A DNA stretch of 64,000 nucleotides from Puia dinghuensis (GTDB taxonomy: Bacteria > Bacteroidota > Bacteroidia > Chitinophagales > Chitinophagaceae), in NCBI RefSeq assembly GCF_014642875.1, contig NZ_BMJC01000002.1, positions 372,001 to 436,000 on the forward strand, in the 5' to 3' direction. Shown here piece after piece: positions 1 through 8,638 of the stretch. The notes under the pieces were generated by a model, which did not search any database, was not told where the DNA came from, and worked only from the letters and a program-made list of their open reading frames with translations. Numbering within the stretch: position 1 is the first letter of the stretch; each line of letters starts with the position of its first letter. Made by a program: the position numbers and the translations under genes.

Positions 1-936
1 TCCCTCATCATCCCACTCCACTTTCAGCGCTCTTCGCCCTTTCATGGCGGCCCAAATGCTGTCGGCAACGACAGCCACCCCTTCATACAGATCGCCAAAC
101 ACGGCCCGTTGGACGGTGAATACCCGTTTTACGCCCGTAATAGCAAGCGTTGCCTTGCTGTCAAAAGTCTTCACTTTTCCACGAAACCTTGGATTGCGCT
201 CGACGACGGCATAAAGCATTCCCGGCAATGTCTTGTCGAGACCGAAAACAGCGGTGCCATCGACTTTGGATGGGATATCCTTGCGGGGGAGCGGCCGGCC
301 GATCACCTTATAATCTTTTCGGTCTTTTAACTTCACCTCTGAGGGAGGATTGAGTCGGGAAGCATCCTTCACCAATGCCCCATATCCTGACTTTCGGCCC
401 GTTGGGCGATGGTGTACCTCGCCATTAATGGCATAACACTCGGTGGCGGGAACCCTCCATTGTTCAGCGGCTGCTTCGATGAGCATTTCCCGGGCGGAAG
501 CGCCGGCATGAAGGAGTTGCTCACGCCAGCCCCGAACAGAAAAGCTGCCTGCCTGTGGTTGAGGACCGAATTTTTTCGGATTTGCCGGCGCAAACCGGAC
601 ATGCACCTGGCCGGGATCGACCTCCAGTTCTTCTGCAACGATTTGCGGGAGGGACTGGAAGGTGCCCTGACCCATTTCCGAGCGATGGTTGAAGATCGTC
701 ACCTTCCCGGAGGAGTCGATGGATATCCAGGACATCAATTCGATGGCCGGGTCAGCGCCATCCGGGCCGGATCCGCCCAGCAACGCCGCATTTACGATCC
801 GGGGGGCGCCACTGCCCGCCTCATTCCCTTTTCGGTCAAAAGAAGGCAGATAAGCCCCGATCGTCAGGGCCAATCCGGATAGAGAGGCCTGCCGGATAAA
901 ATCTCTGCGGGATAGATCAGTTGGATGGGAGTGCAT
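1..936 (-). CDS. Xanthine dehydrogenase-family molybdopterin-binding subunit, 5' part (runs off left edge)
   Basis: Reading leftwards from the ATG at 936 gives an open frame of 312 codons to the window edge. The N-terminus is a twin-arginine signal (SRRDFIR at residues 9-15, then a hydrophobic stretch), so the enzyme is predicted to be exported folded with its cofactor. The following sequence (NHRSEMGQGTFQSLPQIVAEEL, in two parts: SEMGQG then QIVAEELEV; later GRPLPRKDIPSKVDGTAVFG) is typical of the isoquinoline 1-oxidoreductase beta subunit (IorB-like) group of molybdopterin hydroxylases, where GRPLPRKD..KVDG starts the aldehyde oxidase a/b hammerhead domain. A 2Fe-2S small subunit would normally sit next to it, but lies outside the window if present. 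The substrate cannot be inferred. The C-terminal part is not visible. Confidence 0.85.
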   Translation of the reverse strand, partial: MHSHPTDLSRRDFIRQASLSGLALTIGAYLPSFDRKGNEAGSGAPRIVNAALLGGSGPDGADPAIELMSWISIDSSGKVTIFNHRSEMGQGTFQSLPQIVAEELEVDPGQVHVRFAPANPKKFGPQPQAGSFSVRGWREQLLHAGASAREMLIEAAAEQWRVPATECYAINGEVHHRPTGRKSGYGALVKDASRLNPPSEVKLKDRKDYKVIGRPLPRKDIPSKVDGTAVFGLDKTLPGMLYAVVERNPRFRGKVKTFDSKATLAITGVKRVFTVQRAVFGDLYEGVAVVADSIWAAMKGRRALKVEWDDEG

Positions 937-1048
937 GCTCAACTGTTGTTGATCAATTAAATTTGATGCTTTAGGCGCAAAAATGGTGATATATTATCCT
1001 TATTTTAACAAACAGCATCGGGCCAGCGCCCCCGGCTGCGGTCGTTGA
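937..1048. other. Intergenic, 112 bp
   Basis: AT-rich stretch between two reverse-strand genes, holding the presumed promoter and leader of the molybdopterin oxidoreductase. No RNA or repeat was recognised. Confidence 0.4.
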
Positions 1049-2278
1049 TCACCTACGCTTAAGCCGCTCGACTTCCTTCGTAAGCGTCTGCCTTTCTATC
1101 CTGGAGTTAGTCAATGCTATGGCTTGTTCATAATGATCGATCGATTTGTCGATATCCAGGTTCGCATACAGGTAGCCTAGTAAAGAATGATAGGGGCTGC
1201 TGTTATTCAAATGTAGTTTTTCAGCTTCCTGTATCCCTTTTTCAGTCCCATAAACCTTCGCAAATGCAAATGTCCGGTTCAATGCGGTTACAGGAGAATA
1301 TTCAATAAGAATAAGCTGGTTGTATAATGTTAAAATATTCTCCCACTTTCTCTCCGGGGTCGGTGTAGTATGCCAATAGGCAATAGCCGCTTCCAAATGG
1401 TATTTGGATACCTCATTACCATGGAAGGCATTTACCAAATAGTGGTTTCCTCTTTCGATCAATTCGTTATCCCACAAGCTTTTATCCTGATCTTCCAGCA
1501 GGATCACCTCGCCAATCTCGTCTGTCCTTGCGTCAAACCGCGAACTCTGGAAGTACATTAAAGCCAGCAACGCATTCGTTTGGGGGGTGTTTGTCAAGGC
1601 ATTTCCGACAAGTATGGATGTTAGCCTGATAGCTTCCGAACAAAGGTCCTTTCGGATCAATTGATTATTTGTTTTGGAGAAATAACCTTCATTGAACAAT
1701 AGATAAAGGGTTTTTAAAACATTGTCCGATCGGGTCTTGATCTCTGTTTCAACTAAAGTCTTGATGTGAAAATTGCCATTACGAAGGACGGCCCTGGCCC
1801 GCTGCAGACGCTTTTTTACGGTTGCCAGGTTTGTCAAAAAAGCATTTGCGATCTCTTCTACGCTAAACCCGCAAAGGATTTGAAGCGCTAAACAAATTTG
1901 AGCATCTGGTGAGATGTCCCCATCGCAGACCGAAAAGATCATTGACAATTGACTGTCTGCTATATTTTGATGGGTGAATTCAAAGTCCGGTTCCGTTTCA
2001 ACATTGTTCGATCTGATAGTTTCTTTGACCTGCTTTTCACGGACAGCATTATGTCTGAAATAATCCTTGGTCTTATTCTTTGCCACGGCATAAAGCCAGG
2101 CAGCAGGATTTTCCGGAACTCCTTTGATCCCCCACGTCTCGGCAGCTTTCAGAAAGGTATCACTTGCAATATCCTCCGCAATTTCAAGATGCTTTAGGTC
2201 AAACGAATGACAGAGTACAGCAACTATCTTGCTGTACTCTGTTCTAAACAGGTGTGGTATCAACTCATGTTGCTGCAT
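1049..2278 (-). CDS. ECF42-type RNA polymerase sigma factor with C-terminal TPR-like extension
   Basis: The 409-residue protein has sigma region 2 near residues 15-80 (EIAEDIASDTFLKAAETW, then WLYAVAKNKTKDYFRHN) and region 4 near residues 120-170 (GFSVEEIANAFLTNLATVKKRLQRAR). About 230 further alpha-helical residues follow. That architecture (DUF6596/TPR-like tail) marks ECF42 sigma factors, which usually lack a classical anti-sigma factor and are encoded beside DGPF/YCII proteins. Exactly such a gene lies directly upstream: its stop codon and this ATG share one base (TAATG), implying translational coupling. The long tail is thought in the family to help control activity. The regulon is unknown; the YCII, SnoaL-like and SDR genes beside it are the obvious candidates. 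Confidence 0.9.
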   Translation of the reverse strand: MQQHELIPHLFRTEYSKIVAVLCHSFDLKHLEIAEDIASDTFLKAAETWGIKGVPENPAAWLYAVAKNKTKDYFRHNAVREKQVKETIRSNNVETEPDFEFTHQNIADSQLSMIFSVCDGDISPDAQICLALQILCGFSVEEIANAFLTNLATVKKRLQRARAVLRNGNFHIKTLVETEIKTRSDNVLKTLYLLFNEGYFSKTNNQLIRKDLCSEAIRLTSILVGNALTNTPQTNALLALMYFQSSRFDARTDEIGEVILLEDQDKSLWDNELIERGNHYLVNAFHGNEVSKYHLEAAIAYWHTTPTPERKWENILTLYNQLILIEYSPVTALNRTFAFAKVYGTEKGIQEAEKLHLNNSSPYHSLLGYLYANLDIDKSIDHYEQAIALTNSRIERQTLTKEVERLKRR

Positions 2279-2625
2279 TAGATAGCCCTTATCTCCCGTA
2301 TCTCCACATTCCCTCCGACCGACAGGATAGGACAGCCGTTTGCCAATGCTGTTGCTTCTTCGATAGAGGAGGCCTTTACAAGAGTATAGCCCATAATTGA
2401 CTCTTTGATCTCGGTATAAGGCCCGTCGGAGATCGAACCATTACTTTTTAAGACCTTTCCCGAAGGTACTAAGCTGTTCCCCCTATCGGCCAGCTTTCCC
2501 TGTGCTGCAATGCCCGCAACCCAGTTCATCCATTTTTGTGTTATCGCCTGCATCTCTTCCGGAGATTTCCTGGCGCTGGGATATGTTTCGTAGTCTGCTC
2601 TGTAGACGAATAAGAATTCTTTCAT
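2278..2625 (-). CDS. YCII/DGPF-domain protein
   Basis: The 115-residue protein has the DGPF signature of this family (ISDGPYTEIKESIMGYTLVKA, near residues 66-86, where DGPY replaces DGPF) and the usual start MKEFLFVYR. These are small cytoplasmic ferredoxin-like-fold proteins of unknown activity that are genetically linked to ECF42 sigma factors. The stop codon overlaps the sigma-factor start by one base, so the two are almost certainly co-translated. A role as sensor or effector in the sigma-factor circuit is inferred from gene linkage only. Confidence 0.88.
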   Translation of the reverse strand: MKEFLFVYRADYETYPSARKSPEEMQAITQKWMNWVAGIAAQGKLADRGNSLVPSGKVLKSNGSISDGPYTEIKESIMGYTLVKASSIEEATALANGCPILSVGGNVEIREIRAI

Positions 2626-2640
2626 AAAGATAAAATTATA

Positions 2641-3126
2641 TTAATTTTTTTTACTGTGGTTGCTGTTAAATGAATCCCTCCACATTTTCCACCCATTGGA
2701 CGTTTTTTTCCAAAGCACAAGATATTTTCCATCGTCGAACTCGGCATTTCCGGCGTCATACACTTTCCAGAAACCGATCTCTGCCACAATATCCTCGCTG
2801 ATCCCATACACATCCACGGTAATGAACTTTCCGTTTCTTATCCCGAATTTACTATAAGATGCCTGGAAGAAACTTCCTACCGCATCCGGGCCGCATACAG
2901 TCGGCGCATTCGGCGTCATTATCCAGCAATCCTCTGCATACCTGTTGACGAACAGGGATGCATCGTTCTTGGCATAAGCCTGCCAGTATAGTTCGTTGCT
3001 CGCTGCGATTGCTTTCCTGGCGTCTTCAACGATGGCGCTGCTATTCGATTGTGCTAACGTGCGGCCGGAAGGCAGCATGGACATAACTGTCCCAAAAAGG
3101 AGGACAAGAATTTTTATACTTTTCAT
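2641..3126 (-). CDS. Secreted SnoaL-like / DUF4440 family protein
   Basis: The 161-residue protein starts with a signal peptide (residues 1 to about 25, ending near GRTLAQS). An NTF2-like domain follows: AIAASNELYWQAYAKNDASLFVNRYAEDCWIMTPNAP (residues about 39-75, given here in outline) and a C-terminal WKMWRDSFNS. That pattern is standard for DUF4440/SnoaL proteins, small cone-shaped domains that bind or isomerise hydrophobic ligands. The gene ends 15 bp before the YCII gene and begins 11 bp after the SDR gene, so all four genes probably form one reverse-strand operon. The ligand is unknown, and the periplasmic location is inferred from the signal peptide. Confidence 0.8.
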   Translation of the reverse strand: MKSIKILVLLFGTVMSMLPSGRTLAQSNSSAIVEDARKAIAASNELYWQAYAKNDASLFVNRYAEDCWIMTPNAPTVCGPDAVGSFFQASYSKFGIRNGKFITVDVYGISEDIVAEIGFWKVYDAGNAEFDDGKYLVLWKKTSNGWKMWRDSFNSNHSKKN

Positions 3127-3137
3127 TTTGTTTGATT

Positions 3138-3938
3138 TTATTGGATCATCCCTGCTGTCAGGTTAAATGTTGTTCCGGTGATGGCGCTCCCTTCATCAGA
3201 AGCCGCGAACACAGCGGCGTCTGTCAACTCTTTCAGCGTAGTTAATTTCTTCCTGGGCGTGTTATTGGCCACGATGCTGTTGAATTGTTCCCAGGTCGTT
3301 CCATTTCCTTTGAAACTGACCTCAAAAAGCTCTTTAAAAGCCGAATGGATAGCAGGTGTTTCAGGTATGGCACTCGTCAACAGACATATTGACCGCACTC
3401 CGTTCCCACCGCATTCTACGGAAAGAGAGCGGCAGAGCGCTTCCAGGGCCGCCCAGGCAGCGGGCCTGCCACCGGCGCCGGGCGAACTTACCTGGCTTAT
3501 GTTTGCCGTATGCATGATGATCACTCCCCTCCCCTGCTTCATCATGCGTTTTGCCGCTGCCCTGGCGGTAATGAAATGAGCCTGTGTATAGGTTGCGATC
3601 GGCAGGATGAATTGCTCCAGGGGCAGCTCTGTAAGCGGAGTGTGTTGAATATCTTTTGGCGGGAGGCCGATAGCGTTGAATGAAATGTCAATTTGCCCCG
3701 TTTTCTTGATGACTTCATTCATGTGCTTCTCCACGGATTGTTCGTCGAGCGCATCGACCTTGGCAATTTCAATTGCTCCCCCTTCGGCAGCGATGTCGTC
3801 AGCAATAGCTTTAAGTTTCTCCCATGTCAGCCCGGTTAAAAAAACCTTGGCGCCTTCATGAGCAAAAGCTTTTGCAATCGTACTGCCTATGGCGCCATTG
3901 CCATATACTACTGCAACTTTGTCTTTTAATCTGTTCAT
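3138..3938 (-). CDS. SDR-family protein lacking the YxxxK catalytic motif
   Basis: The 266-residue protein has a short-chain dehydrogenase fold. The N-terminal Rossmann strand and glycine loop are VAVVYGNGAIGSTIAKAF (residues 8-25), VDALDEQSV is at 62-70, and SFNAIG (86-91) takes the place of NNAG. Where the catalytic Tyr-x-x-x-Lys should stand, just before AALEALCRSL, the sequence is RPAAW (residues 158-162), so both Tyr and Lys are missing. The canonical TGxxxGIG is also altered to YGNGAIGS. Normal dehydrogenase chemistry is therefore doubtful; it may bind a nucleotide or act as a divergent member. It is the first gene of the probable ECF42-linked operon. The frame is intact over full SDR length, so simple decay is not evident. 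Confidence 0.85.
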   Translation of the reverse strand: MNRLKDKVAVVYGNGAIGSTIAKAFAHEGAKVFLTGLTWEKLKAIADDIAAEGGAIEIAKVDALDEQSVEKHMNEVIKKTGQIDISFNAIGLPPKDIQHTPLTELPLEQFILPIATYTQAHFITARAAAKRMMKQGRGVIIMHTANISQVSSPGAGGRPAAWAALEALCRSLSVECGGNGVRSICLLTSAIPETPAIHSAFKELFEVSFKGNGTTWEQFNSIVANNTPRKKLTTLKELTDAAVFAASDEGSAITGTTFNLTAGMIQ

Positions 3939-4033
3939 TTTTTTAAAATTTTATGGTTATACCTCAATGACGCCCTGGGTACTAAAAGGGGGACAACCCG
4001 GGAAATATTTTTTGAGATACCCTCAAAATGCAA

Positions 4034-4058
4034 AAACCCCTCGCATGTGCGAAGGGTT
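4034..4058 (-). terminator. Rho-independent terminator of the TonB receptor operon
   Basis: An inverted repeat pairs AAACCC-TCGCA with TGCGA-GGGTTT around a 2-base loop. On the minus strand it is followed by a T run (plus-strand A run just left of 4034). It lies about 50 bp beyond the stop of the reverse-strand DUF4249 gene. Confidence 0.75.
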
Positions 4059-4106
4059 TCTCTTAAGCTCGTGGGGCTGACCGCCAACCCAACCCGGCCC
4101 ACCAAC

Positions 4107-4916
4107 CTATTCTTTCCCCACCAGCAGGCTCTTGGTCCTCACCCCCTGGGCGCTGAAATATCCCAGGCAGCCTCCGGCAATATTGCCGGTAGGGTTGGCA
4201 GGGGAGGCGCTCTGGCCCGATCCGTCGGCATTCCGTTGAAGGGCATACCAATACTGGAAAACGGCGGAATCTATATTGATCATATCGATGCGTACCGAAT
4301 CGCCTGTCTTGATGTCCCGGTTCCGATCGTTTGTATCGTTATTGAACTCTAACTGGTCCTTGATCCTCAGCCCATCCGTAAATTCATCATTGCCAAGAAA
4401 ATTGGTCTTTTCCTGCCGGCCATTGACATATTGCACCCACCGATAATAGTTAGGAATGCCGGCCGGATCGGTAAAGACAACGGTAACATACCTTTTGTCG
4501 GTAAGTGTCCCGTTGCTGACGTAAATACTGTCCATCCCTACGACCGGATTTGGCATGGTGGAAGTAGCCGTGTAGATGACGCCATTGAGGACGACTTTCA
4601 TGTAGTAGGTGTTGCCGGGCACGCCTGTCAGCGCGCTGGTCGTGTAGACCCCGGGGCTCGATTCCGTAAGCAGGTAGCTGGAGCCATTATTCTCTATTGT
4701 AACGGTAGCCCCGCTGACCCCGGCGAAAGTATTATTGGCGCTGAAATCCTTGGTTTGCGTGATGGAGACGCTGCTACCACCCGGTTCATCGGTGACCACT
4801 CCTTCGATCACATATTTGGTGGCGCCGGGGTCCAGGGGTACACTGATCACCCGCTGGCAGGCGCAGAACGGAAGCGCGAGGAGGATGGTTAAGATGATGT
4901 TTTGTATCTGCTGCAT
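4107..4916 (-). CDS. DUF4249 family lipoprotein
   Basis: The 269-residue protein has a lipoprotein signal (ILLALPFCACQR, lipidated Cys near residue 18 or 20) followed by beta-rich sequence (YVIEGVVTDEPGGSSVSITQTKDF; ending in GNIAGGCLGYFSAQGV). DUF4249 proteins are Bacteroidota outer-membrane lipoproteins always found next to a TonB-dependent receptor. The start lies 5 bp after the receptor's stop, so it is the last gene of that operon. It is a candidate surface-exposed partner for substrate capture. The substrate is not identifiable; the neighbouring sigma/FecR pair suggests that uptake is sensed. Confidence 0.88.
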   Translation of the reverse strand: MQQIQNIILTILLALPFCACQRVISVPLDPGATKYVIEGVVTDEPGGSSVSITQTKDFSANNTFAGVSGATVTIENNGSSYLLTESSPGVYTTSALTGVPGNTYYMKVVLNGVIYTATSTMPNPVVGMDSIYVSNGTLTDKRYVTVVFTDPAGIPNYYRWVQYVNGRQEKTNFLGNDEFTDGLRIKDQLEFNNDTNDRNRDIKTGDSVRIDMINIDSAVFQYWYALQRNADGSGQSASPANPTGNIAGGCLGYFSAQGVRTKSLLVGKE

Positions 4917-4921
4917 AAAGT

Positions 4922-7546
4922 CTAAAATTTGAAATTATAAGATATACTGGGTACCCAACGGAAGAGGGAAGTCTCCACTGCCTCGGTGATATTGGGGTCG
5001 TTCTTGCCCTGTCGGAAATCGATCTGATAGGCGTTTTGCCGGCCATAAGCATTGTACACGCCAAAAACCAGCTCGCTGGAAAACCGCTTGGTCTTTTTCA
5101 GCTGGTCGGTGAAGCTAAAGTCCAGCCGGTGATAGTCGGGCATCCGATAGGCATTCCGATTGGTATAGTAGAAATAAACATCCCCGCCGACCGTATACTT
5201 CCCATTGGGGAAGGTGACGGCATCGCCCGTATAGAATACCCAGTCGGCAGAAAAGCTCCACTTCTTGTTGATCTCGTAGACACCTACAATAGCAATATCG
5301 TGGGTCCTGTCCTGCCGGGCATTATACCAGCGGTTATTGTTGATACCATTTATCTGTAGTTCCGTTTTGGAGAGCGTATAGCTCACCCACCCCGTGAGCC
5401 GGCCAAATCTTTTCCTCAATAGCCATTCGATCCCGTACGCCCTGCCCCGGCCAAAAAGTAGCTGGGATTCGATGGCGTGGTTGGTGAAGATATTTGCGCC
5501 ATTGCGATAGTCGATCTGGTTCTGCATGGTCTTGTAGTAGGTCTCCACCGTCAGCTCATATTTGTTCTCAGCCAAATTCTTATAATATCCAATGGCCCAC
5601 TGGTCGGCGATCTCGGGTTTGATCACATTGGTATTCGCCACCCATTTATCCGTTGGGGAATTGGTAGTGCTATTGGAAATAAGGTGGAGGTTCTGGGTAT
5701 TACGGACATAGGATGCCTTGATAGACGTAGTAGGATTCAGCTGATAGCTGGCCGCGATCCGGGGCTCGGGATTGACATAGGTTTTTACCACCTGGCCGTT
5801 ACGGTAATGCAGCGTATCGATCACCTGGCCATTGGCATTGAAGTCATAGTAATCCCCCTTCCCAAGGACGGAAAATGCCGAAACGCGCAGGCCATAGGTA
5901 AGGCTGAACCGGTCGCTTGCCTTCCAGGTATCGGTGGCATAGACGGCATTTTCCAGCGAATACCGGCGCTGCAGCGCAACAGAATTGATACCGGGGTCAT
6001 TACCGAGGGCGGTGATCTCACCTGGGCGGATGGTGTGAAATATGGCATCGAGGCCAATAGTGAGGGTATTCTTCTGGCTCACATACCACTGCAGCTCTTC
6101 TTTCAGATTCCAGTCTCTTATCTGGGAAAAAATATCGAAATCGTCCCCATTCTGATTGATGTGGATCTTATAATCATAATTGCTATAGATAAGGGAAGTA
6201 TTGGAGAACAGGCGGGTATTGAATAGGTGATTCCACCGGAGTGTGGCCGTCGTATTGCCCCAATTGATACCGACTGTATTAGCCTGGCCAAGAACGTCTC
6301 TGCCAAAATAGCCTGAAAGATACAACCGGTCCTTATCCCCGAAAATATAATTGGCTTTTGCATTCAGGTCATAAAAATAGAGCCGGCTCCTGTTGACATT
6401 GGAGTCGGAGGAAAGTTTCAGGAAAAGATCGGCATAGGTTCGCCGGCCGGAGATAAGAAACGATGATTTGTCCTGCTGGATGGGCCCCTCCACCGTCAGC
6501 CGCGAGGAGATGAGCCCGACGCCGCCATTGACGCGGTAATCTTTGTTGTTCCCATCATTCATCTTTACGTCGACCACGGAAGAAAGCCTTCCGCCATACT
6601 GGGCTGGCATCCCGCCCTTGTAGACATCGATATTTTTAATGGCGTCTGAATTAAACGTAGAGAAGAACCCCAACAGGTGGGAAGGATTATATACAACGGC
6701 TTCGTCCAAAAGGATCAGGTTCTGATCTGCGGCCCCGCCCCGAACATAAAAGCCGCTATTCCCGTCGCCGGCAGACTTGATGCCCGGTAGCAGCTGGATG
6801 GTCTTGAGAATATCCTTTTCACCAAAAATAACCGGGATCTTGTTTGCCTCCCGGATGTTGAGTTTTTCCAGGCCCATCTGGGGGCTTTGCAGGCTCCGGC
6901 TGCTCGAAGAGGCTGTAACGGTCACCTGCTGAAGGTCCTTTGCTTCTTCATCGAGTTTGATATTCTCCACGAGATCACTCGTCAAGGTAAAGTCCAGACT
7001 TTGCGCTTTGAACCCCACGGCGCTTACAGTCATCCGGTAGGATCCGCCGGAAGCAAGAGTCAGGGAATAGAACCCATACTCATTGGTCACGGTGCCGGTG
7101 GAGGGCTCTTCGATATGGATCGTTGCGCCCAGGATGGTCTCGCCGGTTGCGGCCGACCGGATAGTACCGCTTACGGTAAACTTAGCCGGCGGCTTGAATT
7201 TGATCGGTATCGTGTAGTCGGTGCCCCCATTGTTTGATGTCACTTTCTTCAGGATGATATTTACCCCCACCTGTTTGTATTGCAAATTAGTTCCCTTGAA
7301 AAGAATCTGCAGTATTTTGGCGACAGACTGGTTTTTTACGTCGAGCGTGATGTCCTGCTGTTGTTCTACATCTTCTGCCCGGGCAAGAAATTTAAATGGG
7401 GTCCGCGATTCTATCTCCCGGAGAGCTTCTCTCATGGAGGCATGTTTGAGTTGCAAGGTGATCTTTACTTCTTCCAATTGTTGGGCATGGGCCGATTGGG
7501 ATGCTGTTAGTATAAGCAGCCCGATCATGAAGATTGATACGCGCAT
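4922..7546 (-). CDS. TonB-dependent outer-membrane receptor with STN signalling domain
   Basis: The 874-residue protein has a signal peptide (residues 1-22), then an STN domain (about 25-102: KITLQLKHASMREALREIE ... QYKQVGVNIILKK), which in transducers contacts the FecR-type anti-sigma factor in the periplasm. A carboxypeptidase-regulatory-like beta domain follows (about 120-200, VSGTIRSAATGETILGA). Next come a plug (about 225-345, GFYVRGGAADQNLILLDEA; GGRLSSVVDVKM) and a long beta barrel ending in an aromatic-rich strand (SYNFKF). With the ECF sigma factor and FecR genes directly upstream, it forms a complete cell-surface signalling set: ligand binding outside, relay through FecR, sigma release. 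The ligand is unknown (siderophore, carbohydrate or peptide). Confidence 0.93.
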   Translation of the reverse strand: MRVSIFMIGLLILTASQSAHAQQLEEVKITLQLKHASMREALREIESRTPFKFLARAEDVEQQQDITLDVKNQSVAKILQILFKGTNLQYKQVGVNIILKKVTSNNGGTDYTIPIKFKPPAKFTVSGTIRSAATGETILGATIHIEEPSTGTVTNEYGFYSLTLASGGSYRMTVSAVGFKAQSLDFTLTSDLVENIKLDEEAKDLQQVTVTASSSSRSLQSPQMGLEKLNIREANKIPVIFGEKDILKTIQLLPGIKSAGDGNSGFYVRGGAADQNLILLDEAVVYNPSHLLGFFSTFNSDAIKNIDVYKGGMPAQYGGRLSSVVDVKMNDGNNKDYRVNGGVGLISSRLTVEGPIQQDKSSFLISGRRTYADLFLKLSSDSNVNRSRLYFYDLNAKANYIFGDKDRLYLSGYFGRDVLGQANTVGINWGNTTATLRWNHLFNTRLFSNTSLIYSNYDYKIHINQNGDDFDIFSQIRDWNLKEELQWYVSQKNTLTIGLDAIFHTIRPGEITALGNDPGINSVALQRRYSLENAVYATDTWKASDRFSLTYGLRVSAFSVLGKGDYYDFNANGQVIDTLHYRNGQVVKTYVNPEPRIAASYQLNPTTSIKASYVRNTQNLHLISNSTTNSPTDKWVANTNVIKPEIADQWAIGYYKNLAENKYELTVETYYKTMQNQIDYRNGANIFTNHAIESQLLFGRGRAYGIEWLLRKRFGRLTGWVSYTLSKTELQINGINNNRWYNARQDRTHDIAIVGVYEINKKWSFSADWVFYTGDAVTFPNGKYTVGGDVYFYYTNRNAYRMPDYHRLDFSFTDQLKKTKRFSSELVFGVYNAYGRQNAYQIDFRQGKNDPNITEAVETSLFRWVPSISYNFKF

Positions 7547-7570
7547 AATAATGGATTGATACGGACGGTT

Positions 7571-8569
7571 TTAATTGCAGCCATTCCCTGAGATAGTCAC
7601 CGTATGGTGAGTTGCATCTTCCTGGAAACTCAGATCGGTCGTCTCCTTCAGTGCTGCCAGCATTTGTTGCAGAGAAATGGTATTCTCAAAATTGAGGTAA
7701 TACCTGCAACGGCTGATCGCCGGATTCGCAAACACGAATTGAATATTATACCATCTGCCGAGACTGGCGGTGATCTCTTCCATCGTCTGCCCGGAGAATT
7801 GCAGTTTTCCCTGCCGCCATCCGGCTACCTGGCTGGTATCGATGGTAACCGTGGTGGAATTCCCGGTCCGGGCATCCACCTGCAATTGCCGGGCGGTCGT
7901 AAGTACATCGAGTACGCGGGCGCTGTCCCGCACCTTTACCTTGCCGCTGATGACGGAAACGGAAGCCAGCTGCTCTCCCGAAAAGGATTTGACGTCGAAG
8001 CGGGTACCCAACACCGTAGTGGTCAGCGATCCGGCATGTACTACAAAGGAATGGGTAGGGTCTTCTGCTACGTCAAAATAGCCTTCTCCTTCGAGGTATA
8101 CTTCCCTTGGCGCATCGTGCCCTTTGCCAATATCCGGGGAATACCGGATAGCGCTGGCCGCGTTTAGCCAGACTTCGCTGCTGTCGGGAAGGCGGATAGC
8201 CTGGATCTTACCGGTAGGATTCCTCACCGCGACCCACGCAGGCCTCCCGGTAAGATCCAGATATTGGCGGGCTATCCAGATGGAGGAAAAAATGATGGCC
8301 AGGCAAGCCGCCACCTGCCAGGCGCCCAGGCGAAATACTCTTCTCCGGGCCGGAACCGCGGGGTTCTCCCCTACCGCCCCGATCTGCGCCTGCAATCGTA
8401 GCAGCATCCGCTTCTGTAAATGATCCTTCTCTTCAATATCTTCCGTCGGCCATTCCACCGTGCCTATCTCCGCGGAGTGATACCAATCCAGCAACTCCAG
8501 TAGCTCCTCGGGGCTGATCGTTCCGAAAGCATATTTATCGATCAGCTCATCCAATCTATCCTGTGTCAT
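7571..8569 (-). CDS. FecR-family anti-sigma factor
   Basis: The 332-residue protein has a cytoplasmic N-terminal sigma-binding region (DRLDELIDKYAFGTISPEELLELLDWY), one membrane helix near residues 84-102 (VAACLAIIFSSIWIA), and a periplasmic FecR domain (AIRLPDSSEVWLNAASAIRY, about 127-146; LEGEGYFDVAED, VHAGSLTTTVLGTRFDV). The C-terminal DUF4974-like part (FSGQTMEEITASLGRWYNIQFVF ... ISLQQMLAALKETTDLSF) resembles a secretin/STN fold and is expected to dock on the receptor's STN domain. It lies between the sigma factor and receptor genes on the same strand, the standard order. Confidence 0.93.
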   Translation of the reverse strand: MTQDRLDELIDKYAFGTISPEELLELLDWYHSAEIGTVEWPTEDIEEKDHLQKRMLLRLQAQIGAVGENPAVPARRRVFRLGAWQVAACLAIIFSSIWIARQYLDLTGRPAWVAVRNPTGKIQAIRLPDSSEVWLNAASAIRYSPDIGKGHDAPREVYLEGEGYFDVAEDPTHSFVVHAGSLTTTVLGTRFDVKSFSGEQLASVSVISGKVKVRDSARVLDVLTTARQLQVDARTGNSTTVTIDTSQVAGWRQGKLQFSGQTMEEITASLGRWYNIQFVFANPAISRCRYYLNFENTISLQQMLAALKETTDLSFQEDATHHTVTISGNGCN

Positions 8570-8638
8570 AGATAAATCGTTTGAACATATAGTACACTTT
8601 GACGCCGTGTATCCCTAAAGGGGAGCGAAGTTTTTTTT

